The notes beneath the pieces are model-generated. The model was not told the DNA's origin. It made no database searches and saw nothing but the letters and a program-made list of their open reading frames with translations. A stretch of DNA of 64,000 nucleotides, from assembly GCA_942493305.1 (NCBI GenBank), contig OW818686.1, positions 124,001 through 188,000 on the forward strand. The letters are read 5' to 3'. Positions 31,895-39,462 of the stretch are shown here, one piece after another. Position numbers and translations under genes: made by a program. The stretch is from UBA7672 sp030824255 (GTDB lineage Bacteria; Pseudomonadota; Alphaproteobacteria; Caulobacterales; Hyphomonadaceae). Every line of letters starts with the position of its first letter. Position 1 is the first letter of the stretch.

Positions 31895-33565
31895 CTACAT
31901 GTTCGGATAGTTCGGCCCGCCGCCGCCTTCGGGCGTCGTCCAGTTGATGTTCTGGTTCGGGTCCTTGATATCGCACGTCTTGCAGTGGACGCAGTTCTGC
32001 GCGTTGATCTGGAACTTCTGGCCGCCCTTGCCGTCCTCGATCCACTCATAGACGCCCGCTGGGCAGTAGCGGTTCGACGGGCCGCCATAGACGCCCAGCT
32101 CGCTCTTCTTCTGCAGCTCCATGTCCAGCACCTTGAGGTGCGCCGGCTGGTCTTCGCCATGGTTGGTGAAGGAGAAGGCCACGGACGTCAGGCGGTCGAA
32201 CGAGATCACGCCATCCGGTTTCGGATAGACGATCTTCTTGTGCTTGGAGGCCGGCTCGGTCGATTTCGCATCGTTCTTGGTGTGCTTCATCGTGCCGAAG
32301 ATCGACAGGCCGCCGGTGATCGTGCTGATCCAGAGATCGAGGCCCATCAGCGGAATGCCGAGATATGTGCCGAACTTCGTCCACAGCGGCTTCGCGTTGC
32401 GGACCTTCTTGAGTTCCTTCGCAACCCAGGAGTCCTTGAACGCTGCTGAGTAAGCCGTCAGTTCATCGCCCTGGCGGCCCGCCGTGATCGCCTCGAACGC
32501 GGCCTCGCCGGCCAGCATGCCGGACTTCATCGCGTTGTGGCTGCCCTTGATGCGCGGCAGGTTCACGAAGCCGGCCGAGCAACCGATCAGCGCGCCGCCC
32601 GGGAAGGTCAGCTTCGGAATGGACTGCCAGCCGCCCTCTGTGATGGCGCGGGCGCCATAGGAGATGCGCTCGCCGCCAGCCAGGTGCTTGATCACATCCG
32701 GATGATGCTTGAAGCGCTGGAACTCCTCGAACGGAGACAGCCACGGATTCTTGTAGTTGAGGTGCACCACCAGGCCGACAGCCACATAGCGGTCGCCGAA
32801 GTGATAGAGGAACGAGCCGCCGCCCGTATTGTTGCTCAGCGGCCAGCCAAACGTGTGCTGCACGAAGCCCGGCTTGTGCTGCGCGGCAGGCACCTGCCAC
32901 AGCTCTTTCACGCCGAGGCCGAACTTCTGCGGCTGGCTGTCCTTGTCCAGCTTGAAGTCCTTGATGAGCTTCTTGGCCAGTGATCCGCGCACGCCCTCGC
33001 CGATCAGCACATACTTGCCGTTCAGCTCCATGCCCGGCGAGTAGTTCGCGCCCGGCTCGCCATTCTTCTCGATGCCCATCACGCCGGCGATCACGCCCTT
33101 GATCGCGCCATCCTCGCGATAGGTGAAATCCGACGCCGCAAAACCCGGATAGATCTCGACGCCCAGCGCCTCGGCCTGCTGCGCCATCCAGCGCGTCACA
33201 TTGCCGAGCGAGCCGATATACATGCCGTGGTTCTGCAGCATGGGCGGCATCGCGAAGACCGGCAGCGGGATGGAGCCCTGCTCGCCCAGCACCAGGAACG
33301 TGTCCTTGGTCACCGGCGTCTCGAACGGGCAGCCCTTTTCCTTCCAGTCCGGGATCAGTTCGTTCATGGCCTTGGGGTCCATGACCGCGCCGGACAGGAT
33401 GTGCGCGCCCACTTCCGAGCCCTTTTCCAGCACGACGACGGAAACGTCATTGCCAGTCTCGGCCGCCATCTGCTTGATGCGGATCGCGGCGGCGAGGCCA
33501 GCGGGGCCTGCGCCCACGATGACCACGTCGAAATCCATGGACTCCCGCTCGACCGCGTCAGACAT
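31895..33565 (-). CDS. Electron transfer flavoprotein-ubiquinone oxidoreductase
   Basis: ETF-QO carries electrons from acyl-CoA dehydrogenases, via ETF, to ubiquinone in the membrane. The 556-residue length is normal. The FAD motif 'VVIVGAGPAGLAAAIR' lies near residue 14, a second family block is 'GGWQSIPKLTFPGGALIGCSAG', and the C-terminal ferredoxin-like part has the [4Fe-4S] ligands in 'RYCPAGVYEW' and 'NCVHCKTCDI'. Substrates are expected from beta-oxidation and from the methylsuccinyl-CoA dehydrogenase at 44047. It is divergent from the uracil-DNA glycosylase gene, a pairing seen in related alphaproteobacteria. Confidence 0.96.
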   Translation of the reverse strand: MSDAVERESMDFDVVIVGAGPAGLAAAIRIKQMAAETGNDVSVVVLEKGSEVGAHILSGAVMDPKAMNELIPDWKEKGCPFETPVTKDTFLVLGEQGSIPLPVFAMPPMLQNHGMYIGSLGNVTRWMAQQAEALGVEIYPGFAASDFTYREDGAIKGVIAGVMGIEKNGEPGANYSPGMELNGKYVLIGEGVRGSLAKKLIKDFKLDKDSQPQKFGLGVKELWQVPAAQHKPGFVQHTFGWPLSNNTGGGSFLYHFGDRYVAVGLVVHLNYKNPWLSPFEEFQRFKHHPDVIKHLAGGERISYGARAITEGGWQSIPKLTFPGGALIGCSAGFVNLPRIKGSHNAMKSGMLAGEAAFEAITAGRQGDELTAYSAAFKDSWVAKELKKVRNAKPLWTKFGTYLGIPLMGLDLWISTITGGLSIFGTMKHTKNDAKSTEPASKHKKIVYPKPDGVISFDRLTSVAFSFTNHGEDQPAHLKVLDMELQKKSELGVYGGPSNRYCPAGVYEWIEDGKGGQKFQINAQNCVHCKTCDIKDPNQNINWTTPEGGGGPNYPNM

Positions 33566-33677
33566 TACCAGTCTCTCCCAGCGCCCCGCAGGAATCGTCC
33601 CGAAGGCGGAAAACCCAATATGCGGGGCTAGTTAGCCTCAGGTTTCTGAACCAACAAGCGCGGAGTCAAACGCTTAC

Positions 33678-34520
33678 GTGACGCACCCCCGAACCGACCT
33701 TGCGCTCCGGGCGCTGGCCGATTTCTGGGCCGATATGGGCCTGGAGGAGGCGCGTGCGCTCCGCACATGGCGGCCGCCGGGCGCGCCGGCGGCGGCGCGA
33801 CCGCCCCAACCCGCGATCAACACCCGCCTCCAGCCGCCACAACCTGAGAATGCTTCGCAACGCGGCGCCCCGCGAAAACTCGCCGCCAACAACCCGATCA
33901 ACGACGCAAAGCGCCTCGCCGCCTCCGCCACCACCCTCGCGGAACTCCGCGCCATCGTTGAGCAGTATGACGGCTGCCCGCTCAAGAAGGCCGCCAAGAC
34001 CACCGTGTTCTGCGATGGCGCGTTCGATGCGCCGGTAATGATCGTGGGCGAAGCGCCCGGCGCCGAAGAAGATGCACGCGGCCTGCCCTTCGTTGGGCGC
34101 GCAGGACAGCTGCTCGACAAGATGCTGGCGACCATCGGCCTGTCGCGCCAGGACAGCGTCTACGTCACCAACCTCATCTACTGGCGTCCGCCGGGCAATC
34201 GCGATCCCTCAGCCGTCGAGATGCAGATCTGCGCGCCATTCCTCATGCGCCAGATCGAGCTGAAGCAGCCGAAGCTGTTGCTGACAGTCGGCAAGTTCGC
34301 CACCCACGCCATGCTGTCGCGTGAAGACGGCATCATGCGCCTGCGCGGCCGCAAGCTTGCCTACGCGCAGGACGGCATGGCGCCGATCTCGACCGTGCCC
34401 ATGCTCCACCCGGCCTATCTGCTCCGCAACACAGTGGATAAGGCGAAAGCCTGGGATGATCTCCGCGCCATCGCCAGGGTGTGCGACGAGCTGGGCATCA
34501 AGCGCGGCTCGGCGCTCTAG
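33678..34520 (+). CDS. Uracil-DNA glycosylase, family 4
   Basis: The enzyme removes uracil from DNA to start base excision repair. Residues about 95-280 contain the family-4 signatures: 'CDGAFDAPVMIVGEAPGAEED' region with the GEAPGxxE motif, 'GLPFVGRAGQLLDKML', 'VTNLIYWRPPGNR', and 'MLHPAYLLR' with the second conserved His motif. Cys residues in 'DGCPLKK' and 'QICAPF' fit the [4Fe-4S] cluster of this family. The first 60 residues are a Pro/Arg-rich extension common in alphaproteobacteria. The start is GTG 33678 without a strong ribosome-binding site. Confidence 0.92.
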   Translation: MTHPRTDLALRALADFWADMGLEEARALRTWRPPGAPAAARPPQPAINTRLQPPQPENASQRGAPRKLAANNPINDAKRLAASATTLAELRAIVEQYDGCPLKKAAKTTVFCDGAFDAPVMIVGEAPGAEEDARGLPFVGRAGQLLDKMLATIGLSRQDSVYVTNLIYWRPPGNRDPSAVEMQICAPFLMRQIELKQPKLLLTVGKFATHAMLSREDGIMRLRGRKLAYAQDGMAPISTVPMLHPAYLLRNTVDKAKAWDDLRAIARVCDELGIKRGSAL

Positions 34521-34606
34521 CCCCGCCCTTTGCCGGTTGACGCCGGCGCCCCGCAGGCCGACTGTGCCTCTCAGGGGATGATCTCATTCTGCTGGAGGGA
34601 CGGACC

Positions 34607-34813
34607 ATGCGTATCAGGACAATCTCGCTGCTTGCGATCACCGCCGCTGTCGCTGCGGCCTGCGGTCCCGCGCCGGGCAGCGCCGAATGGTGCAAGGCCG
34701 CCATGGAAGGGACTATCACCCCCTCGGAAGCCGAACAGCAGCAATACGCCATGCAGTGCGTCAGCCATCTGATGAAAGACGCACTCGGCGGCGCGCAGCT
34801 GCCCGGCCAGTAG
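34607..34813 (+). CDS. DUF3012 small lipoprotein
   Basis: This 68-residue protein has a lipoprotein signal 'MRIRTISLLAITAAVAAAC' with Cys 19. The mature 49 residues carry 'PGSAEWCKAAMEG' and a second Cys in 'YAMQCVSHLM', the two-Cys pattern of DUF3012, where the short domain ends 'A..YA..C'. Function of the family is unknown. GGAGGG lies about 8 bases before the ATG. It follows the uracil-DNA glycosylase gene by 86 bp on the same strand. Confidence 0.75.
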   Translation: MRIRTISLLAITAAVAAACGPAPGSAEWCKAAMEGTITPSEAEQQQYAMQCVSHLMKDALGGAQLPGQ

Positions 34814-34906
34814 CGCCTGCCCAGTCGCCAGCTTTAACAGCCGCGCGATCTGCGCACGAAAGTCTCCCGGCGGACAAGCAAGTCCGCTGCGGTGGCTGCG
34901 ATCATG

Positions 34907-35263
34907 CATTTTGGCATCATCGCGCTTGCCGTTGCGCTCGCCGCCGCCTGCACGATGCCGAAATCGGGGGAAAGTCGTTGTCCAGATCCGGAGGAAACAG
35001 AATCCGTTTCCTCCATCCTTTCAAACGCCTCGCCTAAAAATCTGAGGGAAGCCCACATCCAGATTCGGCCGGGTCCTGAGCGCACTTACACTGCAGCCCA
35101 TGCAGTTCGAGACACCTCATCCCGAACACGACATCAACGCGACCAGCCAAGGCTGGCTCGCGCCTGTCGCCATGCTCGTCGCGTGGCTCGCCGCCCTCCT
35201 CGCCCGCATCGCAAAACTCAACAACATCCGCCGCACCACGAAGTTCAAATCGACCTGGCGTGA
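34907..35263 (+). pseudogene. Possible lipoprotein start, frame degenerates downstream
   Basis: From ATG 34907 the frame begins with a convincing lipoprotein signal 'MHFGIIALAVALAAAC' and about 45 plausible residues ('PKSGESRCPDPEETESVSSI'). After about base 35100 it turns into Arg/His/Pro-rich sequence typical of a shadow frame and overlaps the better frame 35100-35645. Either a short lipoprotein gene has lost its stop codon by a frameshift or this is chance. I give it low confidence. Confidence 0.25.
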
Positions 35264-35645
35264 TTCATGGCCCGGCCTCCGCCAATCCGAATGGCATCGC
35301 GACCTGATGCTCGCGCAGGGCGCAGCGCTCCTGCTGGCCGGCAAGACGCTCGACGACGCCGATTTCGTCGACAAACCCATGCCCGCCGATTACGGCGGCC
35401 CTTGCCCCAAATCCCCCTACGAAATGAAACGCCGCTTTGCGGTCATCGCCGACTGGCTCCGCGATCCCGAAGCTCACATCCGCCGATACGCCGCGCGTAT
35501 CGCGAAGCGTGCCGCGCTGACTTCAGAACCGCGCGTCGCCCTCATGCCGAGCAGCGACCGAAGCGAGCGCCCGCTTTGTCCTGAGCCTGTCGAAGGATCT
35601 AACCACGCGGGCGGGCTCACCAACGCCCGCGCCCCACCTCCATAG
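35100..35645 (+). CDS. Hypothetical protein with repeat-encoded C-terminal tail
   Basis: The 181-residue frame has a hydrophobic segment at residues 22-36 ('LAPVAMLVAWLAALLAR') and a basic helical body: 'SEWHRDLMLAQGAALLLAGK', 'GGPCPKSPYEMKRRFAVIAD', 'WLRDPEAHIRRYAARIAKRA'. I do not recognise a named family, but the body looks like genuine protein with good codon use. The last 25 codons run through a dispersed intergenic repeat (TCCTGAGCCTGTCGAAGGA, 35579-35597) read as 'PEPVEGS', so the original C-terminus may have been shorter. No strong ribosome-binding site precedes ATG 35100. Confidence 0.5.
   Translation: MQFETPHPEHDINATSQGWLAPVAMLVAWLAALLARIAKLNNIRRTTKFKSTWRDSWPGLRQSEWHRDLMLAQGAALLLAGKTLDDADFVDKPMPADYGGPCPKSPYEMKRRFAVIADWLRDPEAHIRRYAARIAKRAALTSEPRVALMPSSDRSERPLCPEPVEGSNHAGGLTNARAPPP
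35579..35597. repeat. Dispersed intergenic repeat core
   Basis: TCCTGAGCCTGTCGAAGGA is the core of a repeat widespread in alphaproteobacterial and related genomes (often read as 'CTTCGACAGGCTCAGGA' on the other strand). Here it is only half of the usual palindrome. It lies inside the 3' end of the 35100-35645 frame. Confidence 0.5.
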
Positions 35646-35764
35646 TCGTCACCCAAATTCTGTATGCATCGCCTCAGCAGCTCCGCTTCTGAGGACGCGG
35701 CCGCGTGTCTTCCACAGTTCATCCACAGCAAAGCCCACGTCACACAACTGACTTATCATATTTT

Positions 35765-35790
35765 GTTCTTTTTTGTTTCCTTTTTTGTTC
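35765..35790 (+). promoter_or_regulatory. GTTC-N7-TTTC-N7-GTTC direct repeat, possible LexA/SOS operator
   Basis: GTTC at 35765 and 35787 flank TTTC at 35776, all with 11-bp periodicity. The alphaproteobacterial SOS box is GTTC-N7-GTTC, so this reads as two overlapping boxes, each with one mismatch. It lies 34 bp upstream of the radical SAM gene start in an A+T-rich tract with a TATCAT sequence, which is a normal place for an operator over a promoter. LexA control is inference. Confidence 0.4.
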
Positions 35791-35823
35791 TAGTCTGGCG
35801 GCATTGGTTATTGGGAAACACCC

Positions 35824-36954
35824 ATGCCGCCCAGGGAAAAGTGGCGAACGCGCTCGCAGGCGGCGGACTGGTCCGAGTTGCGTGACCAGGCGCGTGGCCG
35901 CGGCGCGCTGTCGAACGCCTCAGGCCGGTTCGAGACGCAGTACGCCGAACCGTTCAACGACGGGTGGGAGGCGGACGAAAGGCCCGAAACCCTCCGCACA
36001 GAGACGATCCTCGAAAAGCCGAAGACGATCATCACCTACAACCAGTCGCCCGACATCGGCTTCGATCGGACGATCAATCCCTACAAGGGCTGCGAGCATG
36101 GCTGCATCTATTGCTTCGCGCGCCCGAACCACGCCTATCGCGGCCTCTCCCCCGGCCTCGATTTCGAGACGAAGATCTTCATAAAGCCCTCCGCGCCCGC
36201 CCTGCTCCGGCGCGAACTCTCGAAGAAGAATTACAAGCCCAGCCCCATCCAGTTCGCGGGCGACACCGACATCTACCAGCCGCTCGAGAAAGAGCTGCGC
36301 ATCACGCGCGCGATCCTCGAAGTGCTGGCGGAGTTCAATCATCCGGTCATGCTGATCACCAAGTCAGCGCTGATCCTGCGCGACCTCGATCTCCTGGCGC
36401 CCATGGCGGAGAAGGGCCTCGTCTCCGTCGCTATCTCCTTCACCTCCCTCGACCGCCACCTCTCCCGCATCATGGAACCCCGCTGCGCCGCCCCCCACCG
36501 CCGCCTCGAAACAATGCGCATTCTCTCGGAAAACGGAATTCCCGTAACCGCGATGACCGCCCCCCTCATCCCCGCCCTCAACGAACCCGAACTCGAATCG
36601 CTGCTCGAAGCCGCAGCCGAAGCCGGTGCAAGGCGTGCGGGCTACGTGCTTCTGCGCTTGCCGCTGGAGATCGCCGCCCTCTTCACAGAGTGGCTGGAAG
36701 CGCATTATCCGGACCGCGCCAAACGCGTGATGTCGCTGCTCCGCTCGATGCATAAGGGCGAGGACTATCGCTCCGAGTGGAAAGTCCGCCAGCGCGGCGA
36801 CGGCCCCTACGCCCAGCTGATCTCTGCCCGCTTCCGCAACACAGTCAAACGCCTCGGCCTCAACACCGAACGCACGGGTCTGCGCGCCGATCTCTTCCGC
36901 GTGCCGCAACCACAACACCCCGGTAGCCAGATGAATCTCTTCAGCGACCCGTGA
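35824..36954 (+). CDS. PA0069-type radical SAM protein (SplB-like)
   Basis: The 376-residue protein contains the radical SAM cluster motif 'CEHGCIYCFARPNHAY' (CxxxCxxC, about residues 93-108) in the context 'TINPYKGCEHGC', as in the PA0069/Rv2578c-type family related to spore photoproduct lyase. Other blocks are 'FAGDTDIYQPLEKEL', 'VMLITKSALILRD' and 'RLETMRILSENGIPVTAMTAP'. Family members are thought to act on DNA or another macromolecule, but the reaction is not established. The SOS-like repeat upstream supports a DNA-damage role. The C-terminus is 'QMNLFSDP'. Confidence 0.88.
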   Translation: MPPREKWRTRSQAADWSELRDQARGRGALSNASGRFETQYAEPFNDGWEADERPETLRTETILEKPKTIITYNQSPDIGFDRTINPYKGCEHGCIYCFARPNHAYRGLSPGLDFETKIFIKPSAPALLRRELSKKNYKPSPIQFAGDTDIYQPLEKELRITRAILEVLAEFNHPVMLITKSALILRDLDLLAPMAEKGLVSVAISFTSLDRHLSRIMEPRCAAPHRRLETMRILSENGIPVTAMTAPLIPALNEPELESLLEAAAEAGARRAGYVLLRLPLEIAALFTEWLEAHYPDRAKRVMSLLRSMHKGEDYRSEWKVRQRGDGPYAQLISARFRNTVKRLGLNTERTGLRADLFRVPQPQHPGSQMNLFSDP

Positions 36955-37023
36955 TGCAGCAGCAGGATCGACCCATTGAACGACCGCCCGTATGCTCTTC
37001 TCGCCGCACAGGAGACAGACAAT

Positions 37024-37446
37024 ATGCCTTCACGCAGCCTGATCCTCCTGCTGTCCGCCGGAAGTATCTTCACGCTCGGCCACTCCGCCCAGGCACAGGA
37101 AACCGATTGCACTGACCCGTTCTTCCAGCGGGAGATCAACCGCTGCGCCGCGCTCCACTTCGAGAAGGCCGATGCCGCGCTGGCTCTGATTTATCAGGAT
37201 GCGCTCGTTCGCCTGAGGGCGCAGGACGAAGACCTGAAAGACGTCGATCCCCGCCTTGTCGGCGCAGAAAATGGCCTGCGGAACGCGCAGGCCGCATGGA
37301 TTCGCTACCGCGATGCGCACTGCGAAGTCATGGCCGTTCCCTCGCGCGGCGGCAGCATGGAGCCGATGGTGATTTCCGCCTGCAAGGCCGACCTTACCGA
37401 GGTTCGGACCCGCCAACTGAAGGACATGCTCGACGAGCTCGGTTGA
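37024..37446 (+). CDS. LprI/DUF1311-family exported protein
   Basis: From ATG 37024 the product is 140 residues with a signal peptide 'MPSRSLILLLSAGSIFTLGH' cleaved near AQA. The mature part shows the DUF1311 (lysozyme inhibitor LprI) pattern: 'DCTDPFFQREINRCAALHFE', 'ALALIYQDAL', 'NAQAAWIRYRDAHCEVMA', and 'SACKADLTEVRTRQLKDML', with paired Cys residues. Some relatives inhibit host lysozyme, others are uncharacterised. AGGAG lies 9 bases before the ATG. The promoter of ccrM begins just after its end. Confidence 0.85.
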   Translation: MPSRSLILLLSAGSIFTLGHSAQAQETDCTDPFFQREINRCAALHFEKADAALALIYQDALVRLRAQDEDLKDVDPRLVGAENGLRNAQAAWIRYRDAHCEVMAVPSRGGSMEPMVISACKADLTEVRTRQLKDMLDELG

Positions 37447-37469
37447 ACCATCGCGCAACGCCCTGCAAC

Positions 37470-37539
37470 GACTCAGGCGTTATGGTAAATGCAAAATTAA
37501 CTACGGATTCAATGGGTTGTTTACCGGACTCAGCGAGTC
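37470..37539 (+). promoter_or_regulatory. ccrM promoter region: CtrA-like box and four GANTC sites
   Basis: GANTC sites occur at 37470, 37506, 37527 and 37535 within 70 bp. Between the first two is TAAA-N7-TTAAC (37486-37501), one mismatch from the CtrA consensus TTAA-N7-TTAAC. In Caulobacter the ccrM promoter is CtrA-dependent and sensitive to GANTC methylation, so the same cell-cycle loop is probable here. Exact -10/-35 positions are not assigned. Confidence 0.55.
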
Positions 37540-37581
37540 TCACCGCTTCAGTCCCCTTCGGGCGTAGCGTGAGACAGCTCC

Positions 37582-38751
37582 ATGGCGATCAAAACGATCG
37601 ACCCCACTGTTCAGAAGAACACGAAGGCCAAGGCTTCCAGCGCTTCATCGCGCGTTTTGGCGAAGCCCGTCCTCCCGCTCGATCAGATCGTCATCGGCGA
37701 CTGCATCGAATCGATGAACGCGCTGCCGCCCAACTCGGTAGACCTCATCTTCGCCGATCCGCCCTACAACCTGCAACTCGGCGGCGACCTCACGCGCCCC
37801 GACAACTCCCATGTCGACGCCGTGAACAATGACTGGGACAAGTTTGATTCGTTCGCCGCATACGACGAATTCACGCGCGCCTGGCTCAAGGCCGCCCGCC
37901 GCATCCTCAAGGACGACGGCGCCATCTGGGTGATCGGTTCCTATCACAACATCTTCCGCGTCGGCGCGGCGATCCAGGATCTCGGTTTCTGGATTCTCAA
38001 CGATGTGGTGTGGAACAAGGCCAACCCGATGCCCAACTTCAAGGGTACGCGCCTCACCAACGCGCACGAAACGCTGATCTGGGCGACGCGCTCGGAGAAG
38101 CAGAAGCGCTACACCTTCAATTACGACGCCCTGAAAACCGCCAATGACGATGTGCAGATGCGCTCCGACTGGTGGACGCTGCCGATCTGCTCGGGCGGCG
38201 AGCGCATGAAGAATGACGACGGCCGCAAATCGCATCCCACGCAGAAGCCGGAAGCCCTGCTCCACCGCATTATCGTCGGCACGACAAATCCGGGCGACGT
38301 GATCCTTGATCCGTTCTTCGGCACGGGCACGACGGGCGCGGTCGCCAAACTGCTCGGCCGCCACTTCATCGGGCTTGAGCGCGATTCCGACTACATCGAC
38401 GTCGCCACCCGCCGCATTAACAACGTCCGCACACTCGGCGCCGAAGACATCGAAGTCCAGACCTCGAAGAAATCCGAACCCCGCGTTCCCTTCGGCGCGC
38501 TGGTCGAACACGGCCTCGTCCGCCCCGGCGACCGCCTCTATTGTCCGCAGAACCGCCATGTCGCCCGCGTCCGCGCCGACGGCAGCCTGATGACAGGCGA
38601 ATCCTCCGGCTCGATCCACCGCATGGGCGCGCATGTTCAGAATGCGCCGTCCTGCAATGGCTGGACGTTCTGGCACTTCAAGTCGGACACGGGCCTCGCC
38701 CCGATCGACCTGCTGCGCCGCAAGTTCCGCACCCAGATGGGGCTGACCTAG
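37582..38751 (+). CDS. ccrM: Cell-cycle-regulated DNA adenine methyltransferase (GANTC)
   Basis: CcrM methylates adenine in GANTC after replication and tunes cell-cycle transcription. This beta-class enzyme has 'DLIFADPPYNLQLGGDL' (DPPY, about residues 52-68) followed by the SAM motif 'DPFFGTGTTGAVA' (about residue 243). The last 90 residues form the RAMA-type domain that assists DNA binding ('VPFGALVEHGLVRPGDRLYC', 'SIHRMGAHVQNAPSCNGWTF'). At 389 residues it is about 30 longer than the Caulobacter protein, owing to a Lys/Ser-rich N-terminal extension (residues 1-33). Methylation is likely timed by the promoter described upstream. Confidence 0.95.
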   Translation: MAIKTIDPTVQKNTKAKASSASSRVLAKPVLPLDQIVIGDCIESMNALPPNSVDLIFADPPYNLQLGGDLTRPDNSHVDAVNNDWDKFDSFAAYDEFTRAWLKAARRILKDDGAIWVIGSYHNIFRVGAAIQDLGFWILNDVVWNKANPMPNFKGTRLTNAHETLIWATRSEKQKRYTFNYDALKTANDDVQMRSDWWTLPICSGGERMKNDDGRKSHPTQKPEALLHRIIVGTTNPGDVILDPFFGTGTTGAVAKLLGRHFIGLERDSDYIDVATRRINNVRTLGAEDIEVQTSKKSEPRVPFGALVEHGLVRPGDRLYCPQNRHVARVRADGSLMTGESSGSIHRMGAHVQNAPSCNGWTFWHFKSDTGLAPIDLLRRKFRTQMGLT

Positions 38752-38817
38752 CCAACGCGTTGCGGCGCCGCCTAGAGTTCGCTTGCTGCCTTGTCTGCAG
38801 GACCGGAAGGAAACGCC

Positions 38818-39462
38818 ATGTCCAAACTGCGCGTAAATGGCTTCTCCATCTCGCTCGACGGCTTCGGCGCCGGCCCGAACCAGAGCCTCGAGAACCCGCT
38901 GGGCGAACGCGGGCCTGAACTGCACAACTGGTTCTATCCCACCGAGACGTTCCAGAAGACGGTGCTGGGCCAGGATCGCGGGGCAAAGGGCATCGACAAC
39001 GATTTCGCGACGCGCGGCTTCGACAATGTCGGAGCCTGGATCATGGGCCGCAACATGTTCGCCCACTCACGCGGACCGTGGACGGATGATGGCTGGAAAG
39101 GCTGGTGGGGCGACACCCCGCCCTACCACGTCGACACCTATGTGCTGACGCACCACCCACGCCCGCCGCTGGAGATGGAAGGCGGCACCACCTTCCACTT
39201 CGTCACTGATGGCATCCACGCCGCACTTGAGCGCGCGAAAAAATCAGCGAACGGGAAAGACGTCCGCATCGGCGGCGGCGCAGCGACGATCCGCGAATAC
39301 CTGAAGGCCGGGCTCGTCGACGAGATGCACATCTCGCTCGCGCCCGTCCTGCTCGGCAAGGGCGAGCCGCTGTTCCAGGGCATCGACCTCACCGCGGCAG
39401 GCCTCAATCAGGTGAGCCAGATACCCGGCGAGAACACCGTGCACTACGTGCTGACACGCTAG
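38818..39462 (+). CDS. Dihydrofolate reductase-fold protein (RibD C-terminal domain family)
   Basis: The 214-residue product starts at ATG 38818 with AAGGAAA upstream. It has the DHFR-like/RibD_C fold pattern: 'MSKLRVNGFSISLDGFGAGP', 'GAWIMGRNMFAHSRGPWTD', 'TYVLTHHPRPPLEM', 'VRIGGGAATIREYLKAGLVD', and 'MHISLAPVLLGKGEPLF'. The 'GGGAT' block is the NADPH phosphate site. Family members reduce varied substrates; none can be assigned here. It converges on the next gene with a four-base overlap of their 3' ends. Confidence 0.85.
   Translation: MSKLRVNGFSISLDGFGAGPNQSLENPLGERGPELHNWFYPTETFQKTVLGQDRGAKGIDNDFATRGFDNVGAWIMGRNMFAHSRGPWTDDGWKGWWGDTPPYHVDTYVLTHHPRPPLEMEGGTTFHFVTDGIHAALERAKKSANGKDVRIGGGAATIREYLKAGLVDEMHISLAPVLLGKGEPLFQGIDLTAAGLNQVSQIPGENTVHYVLTR

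Noticed and set aside
30127..31947. 606-codon open frame on the plus strand opposite the TPR lipoprotein
   Set aside because: His/Arg/Ala-rich shadow with no domain; the minus strand has a lipoprotein signal and TPR repeats.
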